Of a DNA stretch of 64,000 bases, positions 1 to 12,100 are shown one piece after another. The stretch's first letter is position 1; every line of letters begins with the position of its first letter. The DNA is taken from NCBI GenBank assembly GCA_022605955.1, contig JAKCOZ010000021.1, positions 14,000,161 to 14,064,160 of the forward strand, in the 5' to 3' direction. The notes under the pieces were generated by a model, which worked only from the letters and a program-made list of their open reading frames with translations, did no database searches and was not told where the DNA came from. The position numbers and the translations under genes were made by a program. This stretch comes from Rallus limicola (Eukaryota; Chordata; Aves; Gruiformes; Rallidae).

Positions 1-45
1 AGGCTACACTCCCCCACCCCCCACCCCCACCCCTCTGCTTTGCAG

Positions 46-133
46 GGAGTCCTTCTGCCAGCGTGCACCCATCTTCCTCGACTACCTGCACAGCATCCTG
101 CAGAAATACCCTGATGGGGGGCAGATCCTCAAG
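46..133 (+). CDS. Sacsin-like exon, start of repeat region 1
   Basis: This is an internal coding exon after a C-rich polypyrimidine tract ending tttgcag, with donor gtgaga. The frame begins with one base completing an upstream codon. It reads ESFCQRAPIFLDYLHSILQK and then YPDGGQILK, the conserved opening of sacsin repeat region 1, just before the ATPase asparagine motif in the next exon. No start codon is expected here. Confidence 0.85.
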
Positions 134-3100
134 GTGAGACACCCCAGGGAACCCAGCCAGCTGGGATCTCTGGCACAGCTGGGCAGACAGGCTGCAGGTA
201 CCTGAGGTGGGTGGTGGTCCTTGCCCAGGACCAGTCCCTGCACCTCACTGGACAGCTGGGAGAGGGGGTTGGTGCTTTTTATGAGGGCTGTGGAGGGCCC
301 AAGTGACCAGTTACTGACCCTTGAATCTAGGAGCTGGTGCAGAATGCAGATGATGCTGGAGCTAACGAGGTCGTGTTTGTGTCTGATGAGCGGGAGTTTG
401 ACATCACCAGTGGGGGGCTGGAAGGCACCCAAGGTGAGAAGTGAGGTATTCTGGGAAATGCTGAGGGCGTTGGGAGGACTTGGTGGTACTGGGGGCACTG
501 AGAGGGGATGCTGTGGGACAGGAGCAGGGACTAAGATCATGGCAGCACTGAGTATGGGTCATGATACCCCCCACATGTCCCAAGTCTCCTCTAACCCATG
601 GTCCTGACCACGCAGGTCCTGCCCTCCTGGCCTATAATGATGCCCTGATGTCTCCCCGGGACTGGGCAGGGATCCTGTCCCCAGGGGTCTCACACAAGAG
701 GAAGGACCCCAGCACTGTGGGGCGCTTTGGTCTGGGCTTCACTTCTGTCTACCACCTCACTGGTGAGTGGCACTGGGGCCCTCAACTGGAATCGAACTGG
801 GGATGTGGGTTGTACTGGAGGTGCTGAACTATGGGTTGTGGGAGTACAGGGGGTGCTGTGTCTGAAGTGAGGAAATCTGGAGTGCCGGGAGGCTGTGGGG
901 AGGCTGTGGGGAGGCTGTGTGGCGTTGGAGGGCGGGGCTGCAGGGGCAAACTGAACAAGGACTGATAAATTTGGGTAAAGCTTGGGATAGCATGAGGCAA
1001 TGTAGGGTTGAACTTCAGGGTACTGGGGGGCACTTGGGCCACTGGTGGGTTGGGACGATCTGGGGAGGAAGTGGTGTCCATGCCATCCCTGTGGTCTTAT
1101 GATTCCCATGTCCCCAGACCTGCCAGGTGTGCTGAGCCCCCCATCCTTGGGGATGCTGGATCCCGAGTGCCAGGTGCTGCCTGGTGCTGGTGCCCGCTGG
1201 GATGTCTCTGCAGCCCAGCTCTCCCCTGGCCTTTTCGAGCCCTTCTTGGCTGGGCTGGAAGCTGTGGGACAGCATCGTGGCTCTGCCCAGGGCACGCTCT
1301 TCCGCTTCCCCCTCCGACGGCAACCCTCAGGAATCGCTGCAGGTGTCTCCAGTCCTGAGCGTCTCCGTAACCTTCTCCAGAGCTTCCTCACCGAGGCTCC
1401 TCTTGCCCTCCTCTTTCTTCGCCATGTCCGCCGTGTGGCCTTGCACCGTGTGGCCCCTGATGGGGTCCAGACCCTCATGGGGACCCTTGTGGCATCCTTT
1501 CAGCCTCTCCCTGTTCCAGGGCCATCACAGTATGAGGGGATGAGTCTGGCATGGTCCTTGGTGACCCTGCATGGGGATGGGGTGGGGGACAGGAACGAGT
1601 GGCTGGTGACCACAGGCAGGGCCACGGAGGGGCCGGCTGTGGCACTGGGCACAGGGCTGGGGTGCTGCCCTGAGCTGAGCCTGGCACACCCCCTCCATGG
1701 GCCCTGCCAAGGGCAGCTCTGCTGCTTCCTACCCCTGCCAGCCACAGATGAGACTGCTACAGGGCTGCCTGTCCATGTCAACGCACCCTTTGCCCTCTCT
1801 GACGACCGCCGCCATCTCCGCTGGCCCGAGGAGGGCAAGGAAGGCGAGGAAGATGCCCGCTGGAACGCCCTGCTGCTCCATGGCCTCCTACCACAGCTCT
1901 ACAGCCACATGGCTGCAGTGGTCATGGCTCTGCCTGGTGCAGATGCCTACAGCATCTGGCCAGACCCTCAGCACATGCCAAGCTGTGGTCGGATCCGCAG
2001 TTTGGTGACCCACGTCTGCTGTGAGCTCGCAGCTGCCTGCACCCTGGTGCCAGCCACAGAGGGGGCTGCAGGGCAGCTGCGGGCCTCTGAGGCTGTGCTG
2101 CTGCCGGAGGTTGCGGGGGACATGGCCACACAGCAGGCAGTCCAGGCCTTGCTGATGGCAGCCAAGGAGCCAGTGGCTGAGGTCCCAGCCCATGTCCGGA
2201 GGGCACTCGCTTTGGGGATGTCAGAGGGCTTGCGGGAGGCCACGGCGGGCTACGTGCGGGAGGTGCTGCGGCGCCACGGCACTGCAGGCCTCCCGGCTGC
2301 CCAGTGTCTCTCCCTGCTGCTGTATGTGGCCAGCGATGGGTGCCATGATGAACTGCGGGGTCTCCCCCTCCTGCCTCGTGCCGATGGGACCTTTGTGGCC
2401 TTTGGGACTGCGTCAGCCACTGTCTATGTGGACACATCTGACTGCCCCAGGTGAGTCCATGGCCCCAAGGCTACCCCATTCCCACGGGAATGGGCAGGTG
2501 TGCTGGCTGCCCAGGGCTCAGCTTCTACTCTTGAACTGAAATAGGGGGGCCAGGGTCAAAAGGGTCAAACCCTTTGGGTGCCTCACTGCCCTCCTCTTTC
2601 CTGGTCTCACCGAGTGGGAGCTGAGCCAGGTATGCAGGAAGCTGCCTGCCTCCTATTACCCCTCCAGTTCTCCAGAACCTCCACTTGTCCCCACAGGGAG
2701 CTCCTGCCTGGCTTGGCCGGGTCCTTCCTTCTCTCAGGCCTGGAGCCAGCCTTGGACAACCTCCTGCGAGGCATTGCCAAGTCAGGTAAGAGACGGCAGT
2801 CCCTGGGTAAAAACCCCAACACCCCTAGGCATCCTTGAACACCCATGGGCTCCTCTGTAGCCCAAATACCCCCCTGTACCACATTTATACTCCCTGTACA
2901 TACCTGAGGTCCCTGATCCCTTTCTGAAGCCCCTTTCTGGGCTTCCCCCATCCATTCAACAGCACTGTAGGTCCCAAGATGCATTGTCTGTACAGTTCGC
3001 AGTGCATTATCTGAGCCCAGAGCTACCTCTCCTATTCTGCATTTCCCTGTATCTCTGGAGTTTCCCCTGCCCTTGCTGTTCTTCCCACATTCCCCATCAT

Positions 3101-6100
3101 TGTTGTGCTCCCTTGGATCTGGATCTCCCTGTGTTCCCCACCTGACGAACCTCTGTGCTCCCCAGTACTCGTCCCCCTAACACCTCTTTCCCTCTCTTAT
3201 CTCCTCTATCCCCATCAATATGGAGTTCCCCTGTACCTCCTATTCAGGGTATCCCATGTCCCTCTAGAGCTGCCTCTCCCCCAGCTACATCCCCTGCAGA
3301 TCTCAGGTTCTTTCCCCCACACCCTGGGTCCCACTGCCAGGCCCCGAGTTCCACATACTCCTTACCCAGCTTCTTGTTTCCTGCACACAGGTATCTTCCC
3401 CAACCTAGTTCTGCTGGACCCAGCTGTGACTGCTCAGACCCTACGCTTGGCTCTGCCCCCAACCTGGACATCCCAGTCTTCAAACCCAGTGACCTGGTGC
3501 CCAGCCCAAGGTCCCCCCCAGCCCCCAGCCTCCTGGTTGCAAGCCATGTGGCAATTTCTGAGCCACCATGTGGAAGACCTGGGCCCTCTGGAGGGGCTCC
3601 CTCTCATTCCCCTGTCCCCACTGAGTGCCCCCAGTGTCTGTCTAGCTCCACTGGTACCCCAGTCTGGTCTTATCTTCCAGGTATGGGAAGATCAGTGCCT
3701 GCCACTTGCTGTGGTCTCTGTCCTGGAGGCACTGGGATGCCCAGTGGTGCCACCAAGCACCTGGCACCGCTCCTTGTCCCGCTATGTCCTTCCTCCATCC
3801 CCTCTCAATGCCCTGCGGGCCCTGGGCAGGCAGGGGGCTGCAGTTGTGGCCTCCCGCCTGGCCTCACTGCCTGCTGCAGATGTGGCTACCCTCCGGCTGT
3901 ACCTGGCAGATGTTCCATCCTTGACAAAGCAGGACAGGGACACACTGGCTGCTCTGCCGCTCTTCAGGCCACTGCCCTGCTTGGCCACCCCGCAGCCCAC
4001 GGGGCTAGTACCAGCTGGTACCACTCCAGTACTGGAGCCAGGGATGGAGCTTCCCAGAGATGTGCTGCTGCCAGAGGCCATGTTGCAGTGCCAGGATGAA
4101 GTGGATCGGCAGCTCCTGGGGAGGCTCCAGAGATCTCTCATCAGTGCAGCCCACGTGGCACTGCAGGCCATCAGAGCTGTGGCCCAGGGTGTCTATGCAG
4201 GGCGGGCGGCTGAGACACAAGCTCTGCTGCTCTGGGTGCTGCAGCATGGAGACGTCTTCTTTGCACAGAACCCCCCACTTCAGCAAGCCTGCAGCAGGTT
4301 GGCCTTCTTGGAGACTCCCAAGGGCCCCATGTGCCCACGAGACCTCTATGACCCCTGTGAGAGCACTTTGCGGGCTCTGCTGGGCCCTGAACATTTTCCT
4401 CCTGATGCCTTCCACAGTCCACCTGTCCTCCGTGCCTTGAGAGTCCTGGGCCTTCGGCATGGTGAGGGGTGCTTGGTGCCTTCAGACATCCTGGAGGCAG
4501 CAGCAAGTGTGAGTCAGGGTGACGCAGTGGCTCTGGACAGGGCTCAGGCACTGGTCAAGGTCTGCAACTGGCCTAAAGCACTGGATGGTTTCAGCATTGC
4601 AATGCTCAGGCAGCTCCAGGCCCTGCCATGGGTGCCGTGTTCAATGTGCACTGGAAAGTCTGGGCAGCTCTTCCTGCCCCCCGAGGAGCTGCGATCCACC
4701 CAGTACCAGGCCCTGGTGGGTCTTGCCATGCCCCTCACTGGTGCCTTTGTGCCAGAGGCAGAGAAGAGGCTGGGGCTGAGCCAGACCCCACCTCCAGAGA
4801 GAGTGTGGGAGCAGCTGAAACTGCTGGCAGAGAGCAGGAATTTGGGTGAGGTAGGTTCTGCACTCCGGCCTGTCTACCAGCACATGCAGGAAAACTTGAA
4901 GAACTTTCAGTCTGCCCCAGATGATGCTGTGGTGTGGACTGGGTCTGGGTTTGTCTTGCCACGTGATGCTGTGCTGGGCTATCCTGAGGAGCTAGAGCTG
5001 GAGCTGGGGATGCTGGTGCCCAGAGTGCCCCCTGATTTCCTGCCCTACAGCCACCTCTTCAGGGCTTGGGGGGTGCAGTCAAGGGTGAGTGAGGAGAGGG
5101 TGGCTGCAGCCCTGCGCTGCCTGGGGCAGGACATAGACGCACGCAGCTCTGGAGCTGGCACTACAGCAGAGTTGCAGGTGGCTGTAGCTGTCCTGGAGTG
5201 GCTTAAGAGCCGGGGACATCAGGGTGAGGGCACAGTGCCAGTTCCTGTGAGGATCCAGGAGTGCTCAGGCTTTGCCCTCCGCCCAGCTGCCTCTACTGTG
5301 TACCTGGACATGGAGCTGGAGGAAGACGAGGATGTTCAGGAGGTGGTGCATGAGGCGGTGCCATCCAGCACAGCCATATTCTTTGGCACAGAACTGCTCA
5401 GTACACGGGTGCTGGGGCCAGAGCCATTCACAGCCTGCAGCCTTTCGGAGCCCATCACTTTACGGCTCCGTAACATCCTCCGGGAGTACGGCGATGAGGG
5501 CGACATCTTCACAGAGATGGTCCAGAATGCAGAGGATGCTGGAGCTACAGTGTGCAGCTTTCTCCTGGACCTCCGACGCTGCAGAAAGGCCACCTCTGGG
5601 TTGCTAGACCCTGGCATGGCTGCTTGCCACGGCCCAGCCCTCTGGGCCTACAACAACGCTCTGTTCACAGAGGATGACTTCTGTAATATCACACGGGTTG
5701 GAGCTGCTACGAAGGAGGGACAGGCAGACAAGATTGGGCGTTTTGGGCTGGGCTTCAGCTCTGTCTACCGTGTCACAGATGTGCCAGCGATACTGAGTGG
5801 GGAGACACTGCTCATCTTTGACCCCAATGGAACCCATCTGGGCAAGCACATCCCCAGGGCTGGCAGCTCTGGCATCCGCCTGGACTTCTCAAGCCGACCA
5901 CGCATCCTCCGTGCTTTTGCTGAGCAGTTCTGGCCCTACCATGGTATCTTTGGGTGCTGCCTGCCTGAGCCAGGACCCTTTCCAGGGAGCCTTTTCCGTC
6001 TGCCTTTTCGCACTGAAGAAGAAGCTGTGACATCACAGATTTGCTCAGAGGCCTTTGGTACAGAGCGCATCCAGTCCCTTGGCACCAGCTTCCTTGGCTC

Positions 6101-9100
6101 TAATCGGCTCCTGCTGCTCTTTCTTCAGAAGGTGAGGGAGGTGTCCCTGGAGATCCTGCCAGACATGGCCACTGTGGAGAATACCGTGCATCTGGTCAGG
6201 CTGCAGCAAAAGAAGATCCAAGACTTGATGCCCCCTGGGGACCTTCCAGGCTGGGCAGCTATTGAGCAGCTCACAGCCTGTGAGGAGGGATCCCAGACCA
6301 CATGGCACTACCTAGTTTTGGTGTGTCAGGGTGATGGGGAGATGATGGAACTGTTTCACAGGAACACAGAAGCAGGACTGCATCCTCTGCCTCCCATGGC
6401 TGGTGTGGCCCTTCCACTTGCCCCTACTGCAGATGGCAAGTGGATGCCACAACTGGGTGCTGAGGAGGGGCAAGTCTTCTGCCACCTTCCCATGCCAATC
6501 AACTCAGGGCTGCCAATCCACGTGCATGGCACCTTCAGCATCCTCTCAAACCGTAAGGGGCTGTGGGACACGGCACAGAGAGGTGAGTGGAACCGGAGGC
6601 TGCTCCGCAATGCCGTGCCTCGTGCCTGGATCCAGGCACTGGACCAGCTCCGCACCATGCACGAGGCAGGTAAGTTGAAGAGCTATGAATATCATACCTT
6701 CTGGCCGGACAATAACACTGCCCGATACCCCTTTACGGAGGCTGTGACTGGTTTCTACCAGGCTGTGGCAGACAGGAACGGTCCCAGGCTCTTTTCTGAT
6801 GGCTGCTCATGGTGCTCACTGCAGGATGCCCGCTTCCTGCATCAGGCTGTGGTCAGACACCCCAGGTTGGGTGCTGTGGCGAAGCATGTCTTTGCCACCA
6901 CCCTGCCTCATCCACTGTTAGCTGTGACCTTGCCAGAGCATGTGCAGAGGGGCCTCGGGAAGGCAGCGGATGATGGCACCTACGACTGGCCCCGCTTTTA
7001 CTGCCAGCTTGTGCTTCCCAACTTGAAAGACCTCTCTCATGTAGACCGGGACTCACTGATTCTCCATGCACTGGATCTGTCCTGTGATGATGTGGACAAA
7101 GTGCTACAGACAGTGCCCTGCATTCCTGTCACCCCTCAAGGTCACCTGCAGCTCATCAATCACCTGGTGCATCCCAGAGGCCGCATTGCCTCTTTATATG
7201 ATCCTATGGATGGGCGCTTCCCCACTGGGGATGACTTCCTTTCCCCAGAAAGATTAAGCCGACTGGAGAGGCTGGGCATGGTTAAAGACACACTGACTCT
7301 CTCAGAGCTGCTGGACCGGGCAAAGACAGTGCAGTTTATCTGGACCAAGAACCGTGCTCAGGGCTGCCGGAGGGCTGCCTGCATCCTTGAGGTGCTTCGG
7401 GATGCAGTGCACGAGAGGATGAACAATACCATGCAGGCAGCTTTCCGGACTGTGCCCTTCCTCCCTGGTACACTGCCCACGGGTGAACACGTTCTGCTGC
7501 CAGCTGCCGAGCTCTACAATCAAGTCCATGCCCCACTAGTGGGACTCATCCACCCTGTCTTGGCTCCTGAAGTGCTGGGAGTAAAATTCAGCTTCCCTGG
7601 TGAGGTTTTATCCTTCTTGGGGCTGCAGCGGGAAATACCAGCAGCTATAGTCCTTCAACAGCTGGAGGCACTGAGATGTAGCTCCAACATTCTCCCTTTG
7701 GAGAAGCTGCAGGACAGCACAAACTGCTGCTACAGATACCTGAACATGCTGCTCCAAAGAGATGACTCCAGCTGGGGTAAGGTAGCTTCTGCAGTGGCCC
7801 AAGGGGAGCCCTTCATCTTGGTGGGCTCCTGCTTTGTTCCAGTCAAGTCTGTAGCTGAGACACTGTCATTTGACGCTGCTCCATATCTTCACCAGCTCCC
7901 AGAGCAATACCAGCCCTACAGTCAACTCTGGAAGTGCGTGGGTCTGCGCCACAGATTCACCTGGGATGATTATTCCCAAGTGCTTCACACCCTGGCAAAG
8001 ACATATCCTGGAGAGCCTCTGTCTGCCACAGAACTGGGTCTGGCCTTGCGGCTGGTGTCCTGTGGCTTGATGGAAGATGACAAAAAGCCTGATGCCTACC
8101 AGATCCAGCAACTCTTTCTACCTGACCAGGAGGGTATTTTGCATCCACAGGACAAGCTCCACTTCAATGATACGCCATGGATGCAACAGGACAAAGATGT
8201 CCTCCTGTGCCATGACCAGCTGTCCCGAACCGTAGCCCTGCACTGTGGGGTGCCTACCACATGCCACCGGACACTAGAGAACTGCCGACTGACCACTGCA
8301 GATCTGAGCCTCTGGCCACAGCCATTTGGTGCCCATGAAGAACTGACCACGCGACTGAAGAACATCTTGTGTGAGTACCCAGCATCTGCTCATGATATCG
8401 TGAAAGAGTTCCTCCAGAATGCAGACGATGCTGGTGCGAGTGTTGTGCACTTCGTGTGGGACCGCCGGCAGCACTCAGAAGATGCCGTTTTCAGTGATTC
8501 ATGGAAATTCCTGCAGGGCCCTGCCCTCTGCATCTACAATGACCGCCCCTTCCAGCAGGATGACATTGATGGCATTCAGCGTCTGGGGGTTGGTAGCAAG
8601 CAAGACCGGCAGGATGTCACAGGCCAATATGGCCTTGGGTTCAACACTGTCTTCCACTTTACTGACTGCCCAGCCTTCCTTACTGGAGACAGTGCCCTGT
8701 GTATCTTTGATCCCCATTGCCACTATATCCCTGGAGCCACACCTCAGCATCCTGGTGGGATGTTTGCTGTCAACTCTGAATTAAAGACGACTTTTCCAGG
8801 CATTTATGACACCTTCCTGCCCTCCTTCTTCAACTTGAACAAGGGAGTCCTTTTCCGGCTGCCCCTCCGCACTGCACGTGGAGCTCACATGTCCAAAGTG
8901 TCTGACATGGTTGTGCGGGACCAAGACCTCATGGCCTTGCAGACAGTACTGGCTGAGGAAGGTGAGGACTTGATGATCTTCCTCCGGCACCTCCGCACTG
9001 TGATCTTCTCTGAGATTCCACCAGATGGGAAACAGATGTTGGAGAGAATACAGGTGACCACAGAGCTGACAGATAGTGATGCAGAGCTGAGACAGGCGTT

Positions 9101-12100
9101 TCAAGCAAGATTGAGTCAAGCCACACCCGGGGACAGTCCCACCTCTGTCTCCTATACCATGACAGTCAAAACCAGCAAGGCCAAGCCCAGCACCATGTGG
9201 AGGGTGATCTCCCAAATTGGGGTGCAGGAGGAGGTTGAGAAGTCTCCAGTGCCTGGGAAGCTGCCTTGTGGGGCTGTGGCTGCCTGCCTGAAGCCACGAT
9301 GCTCAGACAAATTTGTGGGCAAAACCTTCTGCACCCTTCCACTGCCGCTGATCACAGGCCTGCCTGTGCACATCAATGCCAACTTCTTTGTGAATGCAGC
9401 CAGAAGAAGTCTCCTCCAGGACCCAAGCTGCACAAAGGCAGCCTGGAATACCTTCTTGCTCCGGCACTTGGTGGCTCCACTATACAGTGCCTTACTCACC
9501 AGTCAGTGGGAAGTCCTGGGTCCTGGAGAGGTCTGGTTCCAGACCCTGAAGGACTGCCAGAAGCACCTGATCTTTCACTACCTCCGGTTCTTCCCTGTTG
9601 TGGAAGAGACACCACCTGCCTTTCAGGAGCTGGTAAGAGGTGTCTACAAGCACCTTGTTCACACACACCTGCCTCTGGTGCCTGTGTACCAGGTGAAGCC
9701 CCCTCAAAGAAAAGTGAGAATCACCTGGGCACCTCCAGGTTATGGGAATGTTCTAACAAAGCCATACTTCCTCAAGGCGATGCTTAGGCCAGATCTCCAG
9801 GAGGTGCTGCAGTGCCTGAACATGAACCTGGTGCCAGCATTCACCGACCTGCGTCACATCTATCGTGGGTTCAGTGAAGTCCATAAGGAAGTTGCTGTCT
9901 TGGAGCCAGCCTCTGTCCGGCACTTCCTCAAGGACCTGGCACTCCCTGTTCCCTGCATCCTGGCTGAGACACCCCTGAGGACCCCGGAGCGCTGCTGCAT
10001 CCTGCTAGAATACTGCATGGAGTCCATAGAGAATGTGTCAGAACTGGAAGGCCTTCCCTTACTGGCCACACAAGATGGTTACCTGAATGCCCTCAGCATC
10101 CACCACCCAGTCTTCACCAGCACCTTTGCTCACCTCTTCCCCAACTACCGCCGCCGCTTTGCTGACAGGTCAATATCTTACTTATCCCTACCTTGCTTTG
10201 TGAAGGAGCTTAGTCTCCAGGAAGCCAAACCACTCATCCAAGACGCACTGCCTCAGCTGAAGTGGAACACAGAGGGGGAGAAGTGGCTCAGGAGACTGTG
10301 GGATTTCTTTAAGACTGTGGTCATCATGATAAAGGGCAAAGAGGAGGAGACCATGAAGTCATTGATGGATCATCTCCAGGATGTGGCTGTGCTGCCTGTT
10401 CAGGGGAAAAAGAATACAGACTCAAAGTACTTATTGCCACTATCCTCCCTCCCCAAAGTTATTTTTGAGTGTAGAACAGATGTGAACAAAGTGCTGCACA
10501 AACTGGGCATCCCTGTGCTCCAGGAGTCCCTGGTGCCTTTTGAGTTAGCCTACCACTTCCTGCGTTCAAAAACACTGCAGACCACAGACCCCAGCGCCGT
10601 GGTGAACCAACTGGCAAACTCCCAAGCCAGTTTCCACTGGGGGGACTTAAACGAACAGGATGTGGATTTCCTGCTGAACTTTGTGAAGGGAAGGTTGAAT
10701 TTGGAGGCACTGAAGCAGCTCCAGCTCCTGCCTCTCTTTCAAAAGTATGATGGGGGCTTCGTATCTGTGGCAGGCTATCACAAGGTGCTGTTGCTCAACA
10801 GCCAGTTGTCAGAACTGCCCCCAGGTGCCCAAGACCTGTTCAGCCTGGAGGAGGGTATGGTGCTGCTTAGAGCAGACAAGATCCCCAGGCAGCTGGCCCA
10901 GGATTTGCACTGGAAGCTCAGTGATCACTATGAGATCTTCTTGACTGTCGTGCTGTCCCGGCTGTCCAAGCTCAAAGCACCCATGCTTATGAAAGCTTTG
11001 CGCTTTTTCTTTGCCCTGAAACCTGACTCTGACACAAAGTTCATGGAACAGACTGTGGCAGCTTTTCGGACTGTGGCCTTTATACCTGATGCCCAAGGTG
11101 TGCTGCGCCTGGCCTCCTACTTCTATGACAAAACGGATTCCTTCTGCACTCTGCAGCTCCAACACCGCTTTGTACCTGAATCTTTCTTTGTGGAGCTAGG
11201 TTACAACTGGAAAACTGTTATGAGCTTCTTGATTAAGGCAGGTGTCAGCACCGCCCTCTCTGCAGAGGATTTTTTGGCACTGGCCCTGAAGATAGAGAAT
11301 GAAGCCACTTTGGCTAGGCGCTACAGTGAAGACCTGCTGGTACGACAGCAAGAGATGCTAGAACAGCTTCACACCGTGTTGGAGAATACCTTGCCAATAG
11401 GTTTCCTACAGAGAATTGCCTCAATCCGCTTCCTTCCTCCACTGGACATCCCCCAAGAGTTGATCAATCTCCACCCCCCTTTTGCAGCTTGCACTAAGCC
11501 CGTGGCCCTGAAGGGCAGCGTTTACTACTGCAAAGGTGTGGCTGAGCTCCTATGGACATCAGCCACCATCCTGCCAGAGTCCCTTGAACTCGAGGAGCCT
11601 CACTTGAGGGCCATGGAAGTCCTTGAAGAGATACCAACTGCCCTGGTCGTGGACAACCTGAAGCAGGTGTGCAAGGCAGTCTGCCGCACACCACAGCAGG
11701 TGCAGACACGGGTGCATGTGCTCCAGGCGGTGTATACATTCTTGCAGACCCATCTGAAGGATGTGGACGCAGAGCTCCTGGCTGAGCTGCCTGTGGTACT
11801 GACTGAGTCAGGGGACATGGCCATGCCACGGCAAGTGGTAACATCACTCCCAAACATGGATGACTTTTACCCCTATCTCTTCATCCCTGATACACGCATA
11901 GCTGTCTACGGACACCTCCTGCAACACCTTGGGGTGGTCATAGTCCCCACACTGGCTCACTACAGCCACGTCCTGTCCCAAATACACCAGGAGAGCTGTG
12001 TCAGTAGGACCCTCAACACCAAACAGAAGAAGACAGTCCTGCTGGCCACACAGAACTTCTTCCGGCTGCTGGAGGATGCACAAGAGCCCCCTGACTTCTC

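Noticed and set aside
690..1478. 262-codon minus-strand open frame
   Set aside because: Antisense to sacsin-like exons and introns; low-complexity, GC-driven shadow.
3105..3390. N-terminal extension of the giant sacsin-like frame
   Set aside because: Pro/Leu-rich, unconserved sequence before a good splice acceptor at 3390; it is intron.
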